From: Rhodoferax_B sp049316285
GTDB lineage: Bacteria; Pseudomonadota; Gammaproteobacteria; Burkholderiales; Burkholderiaceae_C
Direction: 5' to 3'
Length of the DNA: 64,000 nucleotides
Assembly (NCBI RefSeq): GCF_049316285.1
Contig: NZ_JBMOXA010000006.1
Coordinates: 201,051-265,050 of the forward strand
Shown piece after piece: positions 33,483 through 42,198 of the stretch (positions within the stretch are counted from its first letter, which is position 1; every line of letters starts with the position of its first letter). Both the position numbers and the translations under genes were made by a program. Under the pieces are notes generated by a model. That model was not told where the DNA came from. It saw only the letters and a program-made list of their open reading frames with translations, and did not search any database.

Positions 33483-34435
33483 ACAACCCCAGCCTCAAAA
33501 CACCCATCAGCGCAGCTACAGCCGCAACCTCCAGCACCGGACAGTCCAAGAAATGGATTTTCGACTTTGTGCTGCTGGCCGCCATCTGGGGCGCATCGTT
33601 TCTGTTCATGCGTGGCGCGGCGCTGGAGTTTGGCGCCGTGCCCACCGCAGGCCTGCGGGTGCTGATCGCGGCCATCGCCCTGCTGCCTCTTCTGTGGATG
33701 CGCAATTTGTTTCCCGCACTGGCCCAGCACTGGCGCGCGGTGCTCGGCGTAGGGCTGTTGAACTCGGCGATTCCGTTTGCCTGCTTCTCATATGCGGTGT
33801 TGTCCATCAGCACCGGTTTGTCGTCCATCCTGAACGCCACAACACCCTTGTTTGGCGCCGTTGTGGCCTGGGTCTGGCTGCGCGAAAAGCCTGACGGCTC
33901 GCGCATCATCGGCCTGGCCATAGGCTTTCTGGGTGTGGTGCTGCTGGCCTGGGAAAAGGCCAGCTTCAAGCCCGGCGCCAGCGGCGCGGCCACCGGTTGG
34001 GCGGTGTTGGCCTGCCTGCTGGCCTGCCTGTGCTACGGCATTGCGGGCAGCTTCACCAAACGTTTTCTCACCGGCGTGCCGCCTATGGCGACTGCGGCCG
34101 GCAGCCAGATCGGCGCGGCCATAGGTTTGGCTTTGCCCGCGCTGTGGCTGCGCCCTGAGGTGCTGCCCAGCGCACACGCCTGGGGCTCGCTGCTGGTGGT
34201 GGGGGTGCTGTGTTCGGCCGTGGCCTATGTGTTGTTCTTCCGGCTGATCGCCACCGTGGGGCCGGCCAAAGCCTTGACCGTGACCTTTGCCATTCCGGTG
34301 TTCGGCGTGTTTTACGGCACGGTTTTCCTGGGTGAAAGCCTCACGCTGTGGATGGTAGGTTGTGGCCTGGTGATTGTCTGTGGCACGGTCTTGTCGACCG
34401 GGCTGGTCAAGCTTGGCAAAACCAAAAACGCGTAG
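33479..34435 (+). CDS. EamA/DMT-family inner-membrane transporter
   Basis: A 318-residue transporter with two EamA repeats and about ten helices (for example FDFVLLAAIWGASFLFMRGA, SISTGLSSILNATTPLFGAV, VVGVLCSAVAYVLFFRLI, FGVFYGTVFLGESLT). GTG start, overlapping the ogt stop by four bases, so it is translationally coupled to the repair genes. Substrate unknown; DMT proteins export amino acids, nucleobases or drugs. The first 25 residues (Ser/Thr/Ala-rich) are cytoplasmic and unusual for the family. Confidence 0.88.
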   Translation: MNNPSLKTPISAATAATSSTGQSKKWIFDFVLLAAIWGASFLFMRGAALEFGAVPTAGLRVLIAAIALLPLLWMRNLFPALAQHWRAVLGVGLLNSAIPFACFSYAVLSISTGLSSILNATTPLFGAVVAWVWLREKPDGSRIIGLAIGFLGVVLLAWEKASFKPGASGAATGWAVLACLLACLCYGIAGSFTKRFLTGVPPMATAAGSQIGAAIGLALPALWLRPEVLPSAHAWGSLLVVGVLCSAVAYVLFFRLIATVGPAKALTVTFAIPVFGVFYGTVFLGESLTLWMVGCGLVIVCGTVLSTGLVKLGKTKNA

Positions 34436-34539
34436 AGCCACTCGGCGGGTAGACTCGCGGGCCCTTTGTAGCGCTGCGGGCATGGCTCACGGCGCTGCTG
34501 CCTCTGCCCGCTTGCCAGCCTGACCGCCTTTTTCGCTCA

Positions 34540-35940
34540 ATGCCCATTCGCCACCTGCGCAGCGCCGCCATACAAACCGAAATCAAAGCCTTGTGGCGGC
34601 TGGCCTGGCCGGTGCTGATCGGGCAACTCGCCACCGTCGGCCTGGGTGTGACCGACGTGGCCATGGCCGGCCATGCCTCGGCCGAGGATCTGGCCGGTGT
34701 GTCACTGGGCGTGTCGATCTGGCACTTGCTGATGATCACGCTCACCGGCGCATTGCTGTCGGTCAACCCCGTGGTGTCGCAACTCTATGGCGCACAGGCG
34801 CTGGGGCGCATTCCGCACGTGGTGCGCCAGGCGATGTGGAAAGCCCTGGGCCTGGGTGTGCTGGCCATGCTGGCGGCCAACGTCGCGACCGTGGTGTTTG
34901 ACCACATGCAGTTGGAGCCCGCAGTGCGCACACTGGCCATAAACTTCGTGCGCATCACCAGCACCGCCTTCCCGGCGTTTTGCCTTTATCGCGTGTTGTA
35001 CGGCTACAGCACCAGCATCAACCAGACCAAACCGATGATGGTGATTGCCGTGTTGGCGCTGCTGATCAGCATCGTGCTCAACAGCCTGCTGGTGTTTGGC
35101 CTGTTCGGCCTGCCGCGACTCGGCGGCCAGGGTTGTGCCTGGGCCACGGTGGCCTGTGTCTGGTTCGATCTGGGCGCCATTCTGTGGTGGGTACGCCGCG
35201 CACCGGCCTACCGCAGCACCCAGCCGCTGCGCCAATGGGAGTGGCCCGAATGGCGCGAGATCCGCGGCCTGCTCAAGCTCGGTTTGCCGATTGGCGTGAC
35301 GTTTTTTGCCGAGTCCAGCGCCTTCAGCCTGGTGGCGCTCCTGGTGGCGGGCTTTGGCGCCACCGTGGTGGCCGCACACCAGGTGGCGCTGAGTTTTACG
35401 TCACTGGTGTTCATGCTGCCCATGAGCCTGGGCGTGGCACTGCTGACCCGCGTCGGCCAGGCCTTGGGCGCCCAGGATGCACACGCGGCGCGCATGCGTG
35501 CCTGGGTTGGCGTTGGCATGGCGCTGGCGTTGTCGGCTGGGGCGGCTTTGGGCATTGCGCTGTTCAACACGGTCATTGCCAATGCCTACACCAGCGACGC
35601 CGGCGTGGCGGCTCTGGCCGCCCACCTGCTGTTGTTTGCGGCGGTATTCCAGTTGTCGGACGGCACCCAGGTGGCTGTGGCCAGCGCCGTGCGCGCCTAC
35701 AAGGTCACGCGCCTGCCGATGTTCATTCACATGTTTTCGTTCTGGGGCATTTGCCTGCCCTTGGGCTGTGTGCTGGGCCTGGCGCCCGAATGGTTGCCCT
35801 GGAAACCGGCCGTGCCCATGGCGGCCCAAGGCTTTTGGACGGCCTTGGTGGTGGGCTTGACCGTGGCCGCCGTCAGCCTGTGGCTGTTGCTCGGACGCGT
35901 GTCCAGGCAACGCCTGCTGGCCGCCGCAGGCCCGCGTTGA
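34540..35940 (+). CDS. MATE-family multidrug/cation antiporter (NorM-like)
   Basis: A 466-residue, twelve-helix efflux protein, normal size for MATE. Recognisable blocks: LWRLAWPVLIGQLATVGLGV, TDVAMAGHASAEDLAGVSLG, GALLSVNPVVSQLYGAQALG, LPRLGGQGCAWATV, LLKLGLPIGVTFFAESSAFS, AAHQVALSFTSLVFMLPMSL and QLSDGTQVAVASAVRAYKVT. It is a single gene, with a 104-base gap upstream that holds only a GC-rich leader. It is convergent with the diguanylate cyclase, with 13 bases between the stops. Confidence 0.93.
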   Translation: MPIRHLRSAAIQTEIKALWRLAWPVLIGQLATVGLGVTDVAMAGHASAEDLAGVSLGVSIWHLLMITLTGALLSVNPVVSQLYGAQALGRIPHVVRQAMWKALGLGVLAMLAANVATVVFDHMQLEPAVRTLAINFVRITSTAFPAFCLYRVLYGYSTSINQTKPMMVIAVLALLISIVLNSLLVFGLFGLPRLGGQGCAWATVACVWFDLGAILWWVRRAPAYRSTQPLRQWEWPEWREIRGLLKLGLPIGVTFFAESSAFSLVALLVAGFGATVVAAHQVALSFTSLVFMLPMSLGVALLTRVGQALGAQDAHAARMRAWVGVGMALALSAGAALGIALFNTVIANAYTSDAGVAALAAHLLLFAAVFQLSDGTQVAVASAVRAYKVTRLPMFIHMFSFWGICLPLGCVLGLAPEWLPWKPAVPMAAQGFWTALVVGLTVAAVSLWLLLGRVSRQRLLAAAGPR

Positions 35941-35953
35941 TCCAGCGCTTCTT

Positions 35954-38581
35954 CTAGCCGCGCGGCGCCGCCGGGGGTTCAAACACACGCACACGCTCGT
36001 CGGTTTTTTTTGCGGCATACATCGCCTGGTCCGCATTCCCCAGCAGGCTCTGTAGATCCTGCCCATGCTCGGGGTAGAAGGCCACACCAATACTGGCCGA
36101 GACCGCGACTTCTATGCCGTTAGACAGTTGCACCGGGCTTTCGATCAGCGCCACCACCCGGCGCAACACGGTCAGGTGCTCGTCGGCACTTTCCAGATGT
36201 GCGAGCAGGATCACGAACTCGTCCCCGCCGAGCCGGCAGACGGTGTCGTTGCCACGCACCGTGGCCTGCAGCCGCTGCGCCATCGTTTTCAGCAACTCGT
36301 CTCCCGCCGCGTGGCCGTGGACGTCATTGACCTGCTTGAAGCCATCCAGATCGAGGTAACACAGGCCCAGACGCTGGTGGTAACGCGTGGCCATGGCCAT
36401 GGCAGGTGTGATGCGGCTGACCAGCGAGGAGCGGTTGGGCAAGCCCGTCAATGCGTCATGAAAAGCCATGTGCTCGACCCGTTCCTGCGAAGCCTTCAGC
36501 GGCGTGATGTCGGCCAACATCCACATCGACTCCTCCAGCGCGTGGTCTAACATCACGCCGTGGGCGTCCACCCATATCAGATGTCCGAGTTTGTGCCTGA
36601 CCTGAAATTGCGCACGGAAGCGCTCACCAGCGCGCAATGCGGTCAGCGCGCGCGCGCGCAGCGTGTGGTAGGCCTCTTCATTGACATGGAACTGCATCAG
36701 CGACGCCCCTTCGACGTCTTGCGGCGCGTAGCCAAAAATGGTCTGCATGGCCTGGTTGCGCCACACCACCTTCTGGTCGCGCAATTTCACAATACCTATC
36801 AATTCGTTGTCCAGCATCAACTGCTGCTCCCGCAGCACGTGCTGCAAGCGTTCTTTGGTCGCCTTGAGTTCCGTGATGTCGTAGATCACGGTGCGGGTCA
36901 TCAGAAATGCACCCTGCGCATCGGTCACGGCGGTGGCACTCAGGCTGACCTGGCGCGCCGGCATGCCAGGTGCCACCAAGTCCAGCACCAGGCCAGAGAC
37001 GGCCTGATTGGCCTTGACCTGGGGAAACAGGCGCTTGAACTGCGCCCGGCCTTCGTCCGTCAGAAACTCGGAAATTTGGCGCTGGCCAATGAGCGCCTGC
37101 GGCGTGCACCCCAGCCAGGACGCCACGGTGGTGTTGACGTGCAGGAAGTAGCCATCCGCGTCCAGCGAGTAGTAGCCACAAGGGGCGTTGTCATACAGAT
37201 CGCGGATCTCCGCAGCCGAGTTGGCCAGCCGGGTCGCCAAGGTCTTGCGCTCGGTGATGTCGCGCGACGAACAGTAGATCAGCTCCTCGCCTTCAATCGA
37301 CACCGCCACGCTGCTCACCTCCACATCGATGCTGCTGCCATCGGCACGGCGGTGCCGCGTCTCAAACTTGCGCAGTTCGCGCAGGTCGGCGGTGGCAAGA
37401 AACTGCGCAATGTTCTGCTCTGGCAGCGCCGCGTCCCAGTCCGCAACGTGCCGGCCACGCATTTGCTCGGGGCTATAACCCAGCATGGCCGCAAATGACG
37501 CACTCAACTCCACCAATTGTCCCGTGCGGTCCAGCACATGGATGCCGTCGCTGGCGGTGTGCAGCAGGGCTTGGTGGCGCCGCGCCTCATGGGCCAGCGC
37601 GGCCGCGGCCGCACGTTCACGCCGCCAGGCGCGGTACACCGCCACCGAGGAAAACGCCAGTACCAGCGCCGCCGCCGTGACCAGGCCGGCAACCTGGCTC
37701 AGTTGTGTACGCCAGGTCAGCGCATATTCCTGCGTGCCCAGGCCCACCAACACCAGCAGCGGATACCCTTCGACCTGGCGGTAGGCGCCTATGCGCTCCA
37801 CCTGGTCCAGTGGCGCACGTGTGACCACCACCCCCCGGTCCGGGCGCGCCGCCACGGCCTGGCGCAGTGCCGGGGAAACGTTGTCGCTGGCGGGAGGTTC
37901 GGTCTCGGGTCGGCCTGCGACCTGGCGCGCAATCAGCGTCAGGTCGAGGAAGCGCAAACTCACTGCGCCCTCGCTGCCCACATCCACACTGGCTAACTGC
38001 TGCGCCAAATGTGCAATGTCCAACACCCCATAGATGACACCGCCAAAGGAGCCATCGGCATTGTCGAAGCGCCGCGCCAGCGCAATCACCTGCTGGTGGC
38101 TGATGCGCGACACCAGAGGCTCGGAGATCACCAGGCGGCCACTGACGTCGTCCCGGGCGCGCACAAAAAATGCACGCGATTTAATCTCCAGCGGAGCCAG
38201 GGTCGGCACGGCGCTGCCGAAACGCACAACGCCATCGGCGTCGGCGATGCGCAGACCTTGCAGCTCGGGCACCAGCGCCATTTGTTCGGCGAGCATGGTG
38301 TTGGTCAAGGCTGCGTCAAAGCCTTCGCCGCTGCGGGAGCGGCGCATCTCCTGGATGACACTGCGCATGGCGGTGTCCACACGCGTCAATTCGGCGGCAA
38401 TGTTTTGCTGCAAACCCTGGGCAAGGTTTTCGCCGGCCGTCAGCGCACGTTGGTGATAGGACTCGCGGCTGGCCTTCAGCGTCACCGCCGCCAACGAGAC
38501 AAACAACACGATCACCAGCACATCGACCAGCAGCAGCCAGCGCAACGGCAGAGGATGAACTTCCCCATTTGCACTCTTCAT
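35954..38581 (-). CDS. Membrane diguanylate cyclase with dCACHE sensor and three PAS domains
   Basis: An 875-residue signalling protein. TM1 is about 14-34; a periplasmic dCACHE-like sensor (40-285) includes LRIADADGVVRFGS and RAFFVRARDDVSGRL; TM2 is about 293-312. Then come three PAS/PAC modules (about 335-450, 455-575 and 585-700, marked by YCSSRDITERK, VIYDITELKAT and MLADITPLKAS), and a GGDEF domain (705-870) with MAFHDALTGLPNR, the active site RLGGDEFVILL and a c-di-GMP inhibitory RxxD site (RGND) exactly five residues before GGDEF. No EAL domain, so it should be an active, product-inhibited c-di-GMP synthase. Confidence 0.93.
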   Translation of the reverse strand: MKSANGEVHPLPLRWLLLVDVLVIVLFVSLAAVTLKASRESYHQRALTAGENLAQGLQQNIAAELTRVDTAMRSVIQEMRRSRSGEGFDAALTNTMLAEQMALVPELQGLRIADADGVVRFGSAVPTLAPLEIKSRAFFVRARDDVSGRLVISEPLVSRISHQQVIALARRFDNADGSFGGVIYGVLDIAHLAQQLASVDVGSEGAVSLRFLDLTLIARQVAGRPETEPPASDNVSPALRQAVAARPDRGVVVTRAPLDQVERIGAYRQVEGYPLLVLVGLGTQEYALTWRTQLSQVAGLVTAAALVLAFSSVAVYRAWRRERAAAAALAHEARRHQALLHTASDGIHVLDRTGQLVELSASFAAMLGYSPEQMRGRHVADWDAALPEQNIAQFLATADLRELRKFETRHRRADGSSIDVEVSSVAVSIEGEELIYCSSRDITERKTLATRLANSAAEIRDLYDNAPCGYYSLDADGYFLHVNTTVASWLGCTPQALIGQRQISEFLTDEGRAQFKRLFPQVKANQAVSGLVLDLVAPGMPARQVSLSATAVTDAQGAFLMTRTVIYDITELKATKERLQHVLREQQLMLDNELIGIVKLRDQKVVWRNQAMQTIFGYAPQDVEGASLMQFHVNEEAYHTLRARALTALRAGERFRAQFQVRHKLGHLIWVDAHGVMLDHALEESMWMLADITPLKASQERVEHMAFHDALTGLPNRSSLVSRITPAMAMATRYHQRLGLCYLDLDGFKQVNDVHGHAAGDELLKTMAQRLQATVRGNDTVCRLGGDEFVILLAHLESADEHLTVLRRVVALIESPVQLSNGIEVAVSASIGVAFYPEHGQDLQSLLGNADQAMYAAKKTDERVRVFEPPAAPRG

Positions 38582-38774
38582 GCAGGCACCCTCACTCGCT
38601 ATTCACTCAGATCGTTTATCCAGGGACCGTTGAAGACGCCCAAGCAAGCCTCAAAGGCTTGGTTTTGTGCCGCAATTTTCCTGATGATACGAGTTTGGCC
38701 TGACAGAAAGCCAACAAATGCTAAGGAGAAATACCGCATCCAACGGGGGGCGTACGGGCTATAACCGCACCGCC

Positions 38775-39656
38775 TCAGGCCCGGCGTTGCGCCCAGCCCC
38801 AGACCTCGTTGGTGACCAAGGCCCCCACCACCATGGCACCACCGATCAGCACGGTAGCACCCGGGGCTTCGTTGGCGCCCCACCATGCCAGCGCAATACC
38901 GAAGATCACTTCCAGCAGCCCCAGCAAGGACACTTCCGGCGCCTGCAGAACCCGCGCGCACAACACCGACAACACACAGGGAATCGCCAGTTGCACCAGC
39001 CCCAACAGGGCCAGCAGACCCACATCATGCGCCGTGGCCTGGAACGGGTATGCCAAAGGCAGCGTCACCAGCGTGGAGATCAAGGCCCCGACCATGACCG
39101 CCGGCACCAGATCAACATGCTGGCCATGCGCCTGGCTGCGCTGCACCACCGTCCAGTTGATGGCAGCAGCCAAGGGCACACACAAGGCGACCGCGGTGCC
39201 TAGCAACATGTCACCTTCCATCTGCAACTGCGTGCCGTACATATAACCTATGCCCAGGCCTGCCACGGCAATCGCCAACCAGGTGCGCAGCGCCAGACGA
39301 TGGCCAATAAAAATGCGCGCCACCAAAGCCGTGAACAACGGCCCCAGCGCCATGGTCACCAGCACGTTGGCGACCGTGGTCAGTGTCAGTGCCACCATGA
39401 AGGCGGTGAACATGATGCTCCAGCACACACCCGACACCAGCACCGAGACCCCACCGCGACGGATCTTCTGAAATACCTCGCGCCCCTGGAAGGCCGGCAG
39501 TATCACCAGCAGGGACAGCAAGGTGAAAAAGCTGCGCCAGAAAGTGACCTCGAAGCTCTTGGCCGATTCGAGATGGCGTGTGGTGACCCCCGCGATCGAC
39601 CACATCAAGGTAACCAGAACCATCAGGAACAAAGCGCGCGCGTGAGAGAGTTTCAT
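38775..39656 (-). CDS. EamA/DMT-family transporter
   Basis: A 293-residue drug/metabolite transporter with ten predicted helices in two EamA halves. Blocks: LFLMVLVTLMWSIAGVTTRH, EVTFWRSFFTLLSLLVILPA, LTTVANVLVTMALGPLFTAL and LQAPEVSLLGLLEVIFGIAL, followed by WWGANEAPG. I chose the internal ATG before KLSHARALF, which starts directly before TM1. A single gene divergent from the LapA-like gene. Substrate unknown. Confidence 0.88.
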   Translation of the reverse strand: MKLSHARALFLMVLVTLMWSIAGVTTRHLESAKSFEVTFWRSFFTLLSLLVILPAFQGREVFQKIRRGGVSVLVSGVCWSIMFTAFMVALTLTTVANVLVTMALGPLFTALVARIFIGHRLALRTWLAIAVAGLGIGYMYGTQLQMEGDMLLGTAVALCVPLAAAINWTVVQRSQAHGQHVDLVPAVMVGALISTLVTLPLAYPFQATAHDVGLLALLGLVQLAIPCVLSVLCARVLQAPEVSLLGLLEVIFGIALAWWGANEAPGATVLIGGAMVVGALVTNEVWGWAQRRA

Positions 39657-39905
39657 GGAATGACAGAACGTTGGGAGGCCCATACGGGCCCCAAGTTCGA
39701 GATGAAACTGATGGCGATTGCTGACGTATGCGGCGCGCTATTTTCGCCCAGATCTGCACCAGCCAGTGGCGCGGCAAACCCCTAGGGCCGCCATTGCCCT
39801 CGCCCGCCGGCATGCAGACCAAGCCCGACAAAGACAAACTTCGCCTACAGCGGCATGTGCCCTCACCTCTACATAATGCATGTACAACCACAGAGGAGAA
39901 CTCCC

Positions 39906-40388
39906 ATGCGCCTGCGCACCATTTTGCTGATTGCTTTCATCCTGTTGATTGCCGCCTTTGTGACCCTCAACTGGAGCGAGTTCATGCAGCCCACGGAACT
40001 CAGCCTGGGGTTTGCCATTTTTCAGGCCCCATTGGGCTTGGTGATGGTTGGACTACTGGTGGTGTCGCTGCTGGTGTTCATGCTGGCATCGGCTTACCAG
40101 CAGACCGCGTATTTGCTGGAAAGCCGCAAGTTCAGCAAAGAGATCAACGCGCAGCGCGAGTTGGCCGACAAGGCCGAAGCTTCACGCTTCACCGAGTTAC
40201 GCCAGGCGCTGGAGCAGATGAACCAAAACGCGCTGCAGCGCGAAGCGGCCCACGAGGCCAGCCTGCGCCAGGAGCTGCAACGGCAGACCGAGCTGATCCT
40301 GAGCCGTATCGACAGCTCGGGCAACACCCTTGCCGCCTACATTGGAGAGGTCGACGACCGCATGCAAGGCCGTGGCAACGTGGCTTGA
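39906..40388 (+). CDS. LapA-domain (DUF1049-type) small membrane protein
   Basis: A 160-residue protein. Two N-terminal helices (TILLIAFILLIAAFVTLNWS and FQAPLGLVMVGLLVVSLLVF) are joined by the ELSLGFAIFQAPL loop characteristic of the LapA/DUF1049 domain. A cytoplasmic coiled coil (about 80-140, heptad-like Leu/Ala/Gln) follows. LapA/YciS proteins help LapB regulate LPS synthesis, but there is no lapB here. RBS AGGAG lies seven bases before the ATG, and a TACATAAT -10-like word lies about 35 bases upstream. Confidence 0.82.
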   Translation: MRLRTILLIAFILLIAAFVTLNWSEFMQPTELSLGFAIFQAPLGLVMVGLLVVSLLVFMLASAYQQTAYLLESRKFSKEINAQRELADKAEASRFTELRQALEQMNQNALQREAAHEASLRQELQRQTELILSRIDSSGNTLAAYIGEVDDRMQGRGNVA

Positions 40389-40390
40389 GC

Positions 40391-40411
40391 GGACACAGGG
40401 CTGCTGTGTCC
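40391..40411. terminator. Hairpin between LapA-like and PEP-CTERM genes
   Basis: Perfect 8-bp stem GGACACAG / CTGTGTCC with a 5-base loop, directly after the LapA-like stop and between two convergent genes. There is no U-tract, so termination activity is uncertain. Confidence 0.45.
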
Positions 40412-40438
40412 CCCCAAACGCAGGGCCAGCGATACAGA

Positions 40439-41140
40439 TCAGCTTTTGCGGCGGCGACTGGCTGCAGCCACGCCCACCAGACCCAAGGCCAGCAGCGCCA
40501 GCGAGGCGGGTTCTGGCACCGTGTTGTTGCCCACGGTCACCAGCACCGAGGTCATGCCCACGATGTTGCCGGTGAATATGTTCGTAGCTTCCAGAATAAA
40601 GCTGTACTGGCCGATCGCATTGGGGTCAAAGCTGTATCCGCTGAGCAGTTCAACAAGGTTAAAACCCACGTTTGTCGAGTTCTGCGAATTTGTCAGCCCC
40701 CAGTAAATGGTCTTGAAGTTTTCGTTGGCGCTAGGGTCAACGTCAAACAACAGCGAGTAGCTGTAGGGGTTGGCGATGGTGTCGCCGCCAATGTAGTAGT
40801 CGATGTTCCAGGTTGCCAGTTGCTGCGCGATCGACGCAGCATTGGTCTGGTCCACCCCGGCGGCAGCGTAGAAAACACCGGCACCGTTGTTCGTCACGGC
40901 TTGGTTGGCATAACGTGCGGTCACCGTCAGGCCCAGCGTGATGGTGCCAGTCGCCTGGCCGAAGATGTTGCGGCCGGTGAACCTGTCGATCGCCACAGCG
41001 CTATTGGATATGCCAGTGCCGCCGAAGGTGGCGCCGGCCAGGGTGCCGAAGGTGTCATAGGCCGGGGTGAGCGAAGCAGAGGCACTGAGAGACATCAGGG
41101 CCATGCTGGCGGAGAGCAGAAATTTGGAGACGAAGTTCAT
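40439..41140 (-). CDS. PEP-CTERM sorting domain-containing secreted protein
   Basis: A 233-residue exported protein. The Sec signal peptide ends near SASASL. The mature body is rich in Asn, Thr and Ser, without a recognised catalytic domain, and probably beta-rich (extended strands such as QYSFILEATNIFTGNIVGMT). The C-terminus is a textbook PEP-CTERM tripartite signal: VPEPASLALLALGLVGVAAA then SRRRKS. Exosortase EpsH-type enzymes should cut it and help move it to the surface or exopolysaccharide matrix. No exosortase gene is in the window. A sigma-54-like promoter lies 36 bases upstream. Confidence 0.92.
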   Translation of the reverse strand: MNFVSKFLLSASMALMSLSASASLTPAYDTFGTLAGATFGGTGISNSAVAIDRFTGRNIFGQATGTITLGLTVTARYANQAVTNNGAGVFYAAAGVDQTNAASIAQQLATWNIDYYIGGDTIANPYSYSLLFDVDPSANENFKTIYWGLTNSQNSTNVGFNLVELLSGYSFDPNAIGQYSFILEATNIFTGNIVGMTSVLVTVGNNTVPEPASLALLALGLVGVAAASRRRKS

Positions 41141-41176
41141 GGCTGCGAAAAGTTTTAAGTTGTTTCATTAAGTAAC

Positions 41177-41192
41177 AGCAGACTTCATGCCA
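41177..41192 (-). promoter_or_regulatory. Sigma-54-type -24/-12 promoter for the PEP-CTERM gene
   Basis: Read on the minus strand: TGGCATGAAGTCTGCT. This matches the RpoN consensus TGGCACG-N4-TTGCW with correct GG/GC spacing and two mismatches. The predicted start site leaves a short (about 25-base) leader before the ATG. RpoN with the PrsK/PrsR pair is known to control PEP-CTERM genes in some bacteria. Confidence 0.6.
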
Positions 41193-41370
41193 CCATGTTG
41201 AATCAACAACTTAGCCGCGATTTGTGTCAATTGTGTAAACAATTTCGACGAATTTTGAACACTTGGCCGGATTCCGCGCCTCGCTTGCCAAAACGTTCTG
41301 CAAAGCGTTCCGGACTGGGGCTTTGATGCAGCACAGAGACCGGATCGGGTCGGCCTCTTAAAATCCGCGT

Positions 41371-42138
41371 GTGAACTCCATCCTCAACATCTCCGTCTAC
41401 AAGTTTGTCCCCCTGCCCGATGCCGACGCCGTGCGCGAGGTGTTGCTGGCCCGGGCCAACGACCTTCAGCTCAAGGGCACCATCCTGCTGGCGCACGAGG
41501 GCATCAACATGTTTCTCGCCGGCCCGGCCGAAGCGGTGCACGGCTTCATGGCACAAACCAAGGCCGACCCACGCTTTGCCGACCTGGCGCCCAAGGAGAG
41601 CTGGTCGGCCACGCAGCCGTTCAAGAAGATGCTGGTGAAGGTCAAGCGCGAAATCATCCGCATGGACTACCCGACCATTCAGCCCGATTTCTCACGCAAC
41701 GATGGCCGGGCCCCAGCCGTGGCCGCGGCCACCGTGCGCCGCTGGCTGGACAGCGGCGTGGACGACGAGGGCCGCCCGGTGGTGACGCTGGATACACGCA
41801 ACGCCTTCGAGGTGGACCACGGCACGTTTGACGGCGCCATCGACTGGCGCATCACCAAGTTCAGCGAGTTCCCGGCGGCACTCAACGCCCACAAGAACGC
41901 GTTCGAGGGCAAGACCGTGGTGAGCTTCTGCACCGGCGGCATACGCTGCGAAAAGGCCGCCATCCTGATGCGTGAGGTGGGCGTGGAGCGGGTCTACCAG
42001 TTGGAAGGCGGCATCCTCAAGTACTTCGAGGAAACCGATGGCGCCCACTACCACGGCGACTGTTTTGTGTTTGACGAGCGACGCACACTGGGCGCAGACC
42101 TGAGCCAGACCACCGCGACCGAAGAAGCCTCCAGCTAA
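41371..42138 (+). CDS. trhO: TrhO, rhodanese-type tRNA uridine-34 hydroxylase
   Basis: O2-dependent enzyme forming ho5U34 in tRNA, 255 residues (E. coli YceA/TrhO is longer, about 350, with a C-terminal Cys region). The N-terminal domain has ISVYKFVPLPD and GTILLAHEGINMFLAG. The rhodanese domain has VTLDTRNAFEVDHGTFDGAI and the active loop SFCTGGIRCEKAAILM, with Cys187 and Cys193. The block VYQLEGGILKYFEE follows. The short C-terminus is common in betaproteobacteria, as far as I recall. GTG start, no clear ribosome site. Confidence 0.9.
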   Translation: MNSILNISVYKFVPLPDADAVREVLLARANDLQLKGTILLAHEGINMFLAGPAEAVHGFMAQTKADPRFADLAPKESWSATQPFKKMLVKVKREIIRMDYPTIQPDFSRNDGRAPAVAAATVRRWLDSGVDDEGRPVVTLDTRNAFEVDHGTFDGAIDWRITKFSEFPAALNAHKNAFEGKTVVSFCTGGIRCEKAAILMREVGVERVYQLEGGILKYFEETDGAHYHGDCFVFDERRTLGADLSQTTATEEASS

Positions 42139-42193
42139 AACTACAGTTTTAATAGCTGCCTGCGCATATGCAGCCTGCGCAAGTGGCAAAAAC
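42137..42193. repeat. Dispersed short repeat, copy C, after trhO
   Basis: AAAACTACAGTTTTAATAGC, then TGCCTGCGCATATGCAGCCT and GCGCAAGTGGCAAAAACTTT. It fills the gap between two convergent genes and overlaps the trhO stop codon. Internal symmetry (TGCGCATATGCA) suggests a folded RNA or terminator role. It is the same family as copies at 16628, 32874 and 48711. Confidence 0.6.
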
Positions 42194-42198
42194 TTTGC

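Noticed and set aside
39728..41158. 476-codon plus-strand frame over the LapA-like and PEP-CTERM genes
   Set aside because: It covers two genes with real motifs on either strand and has no recognisable domain.
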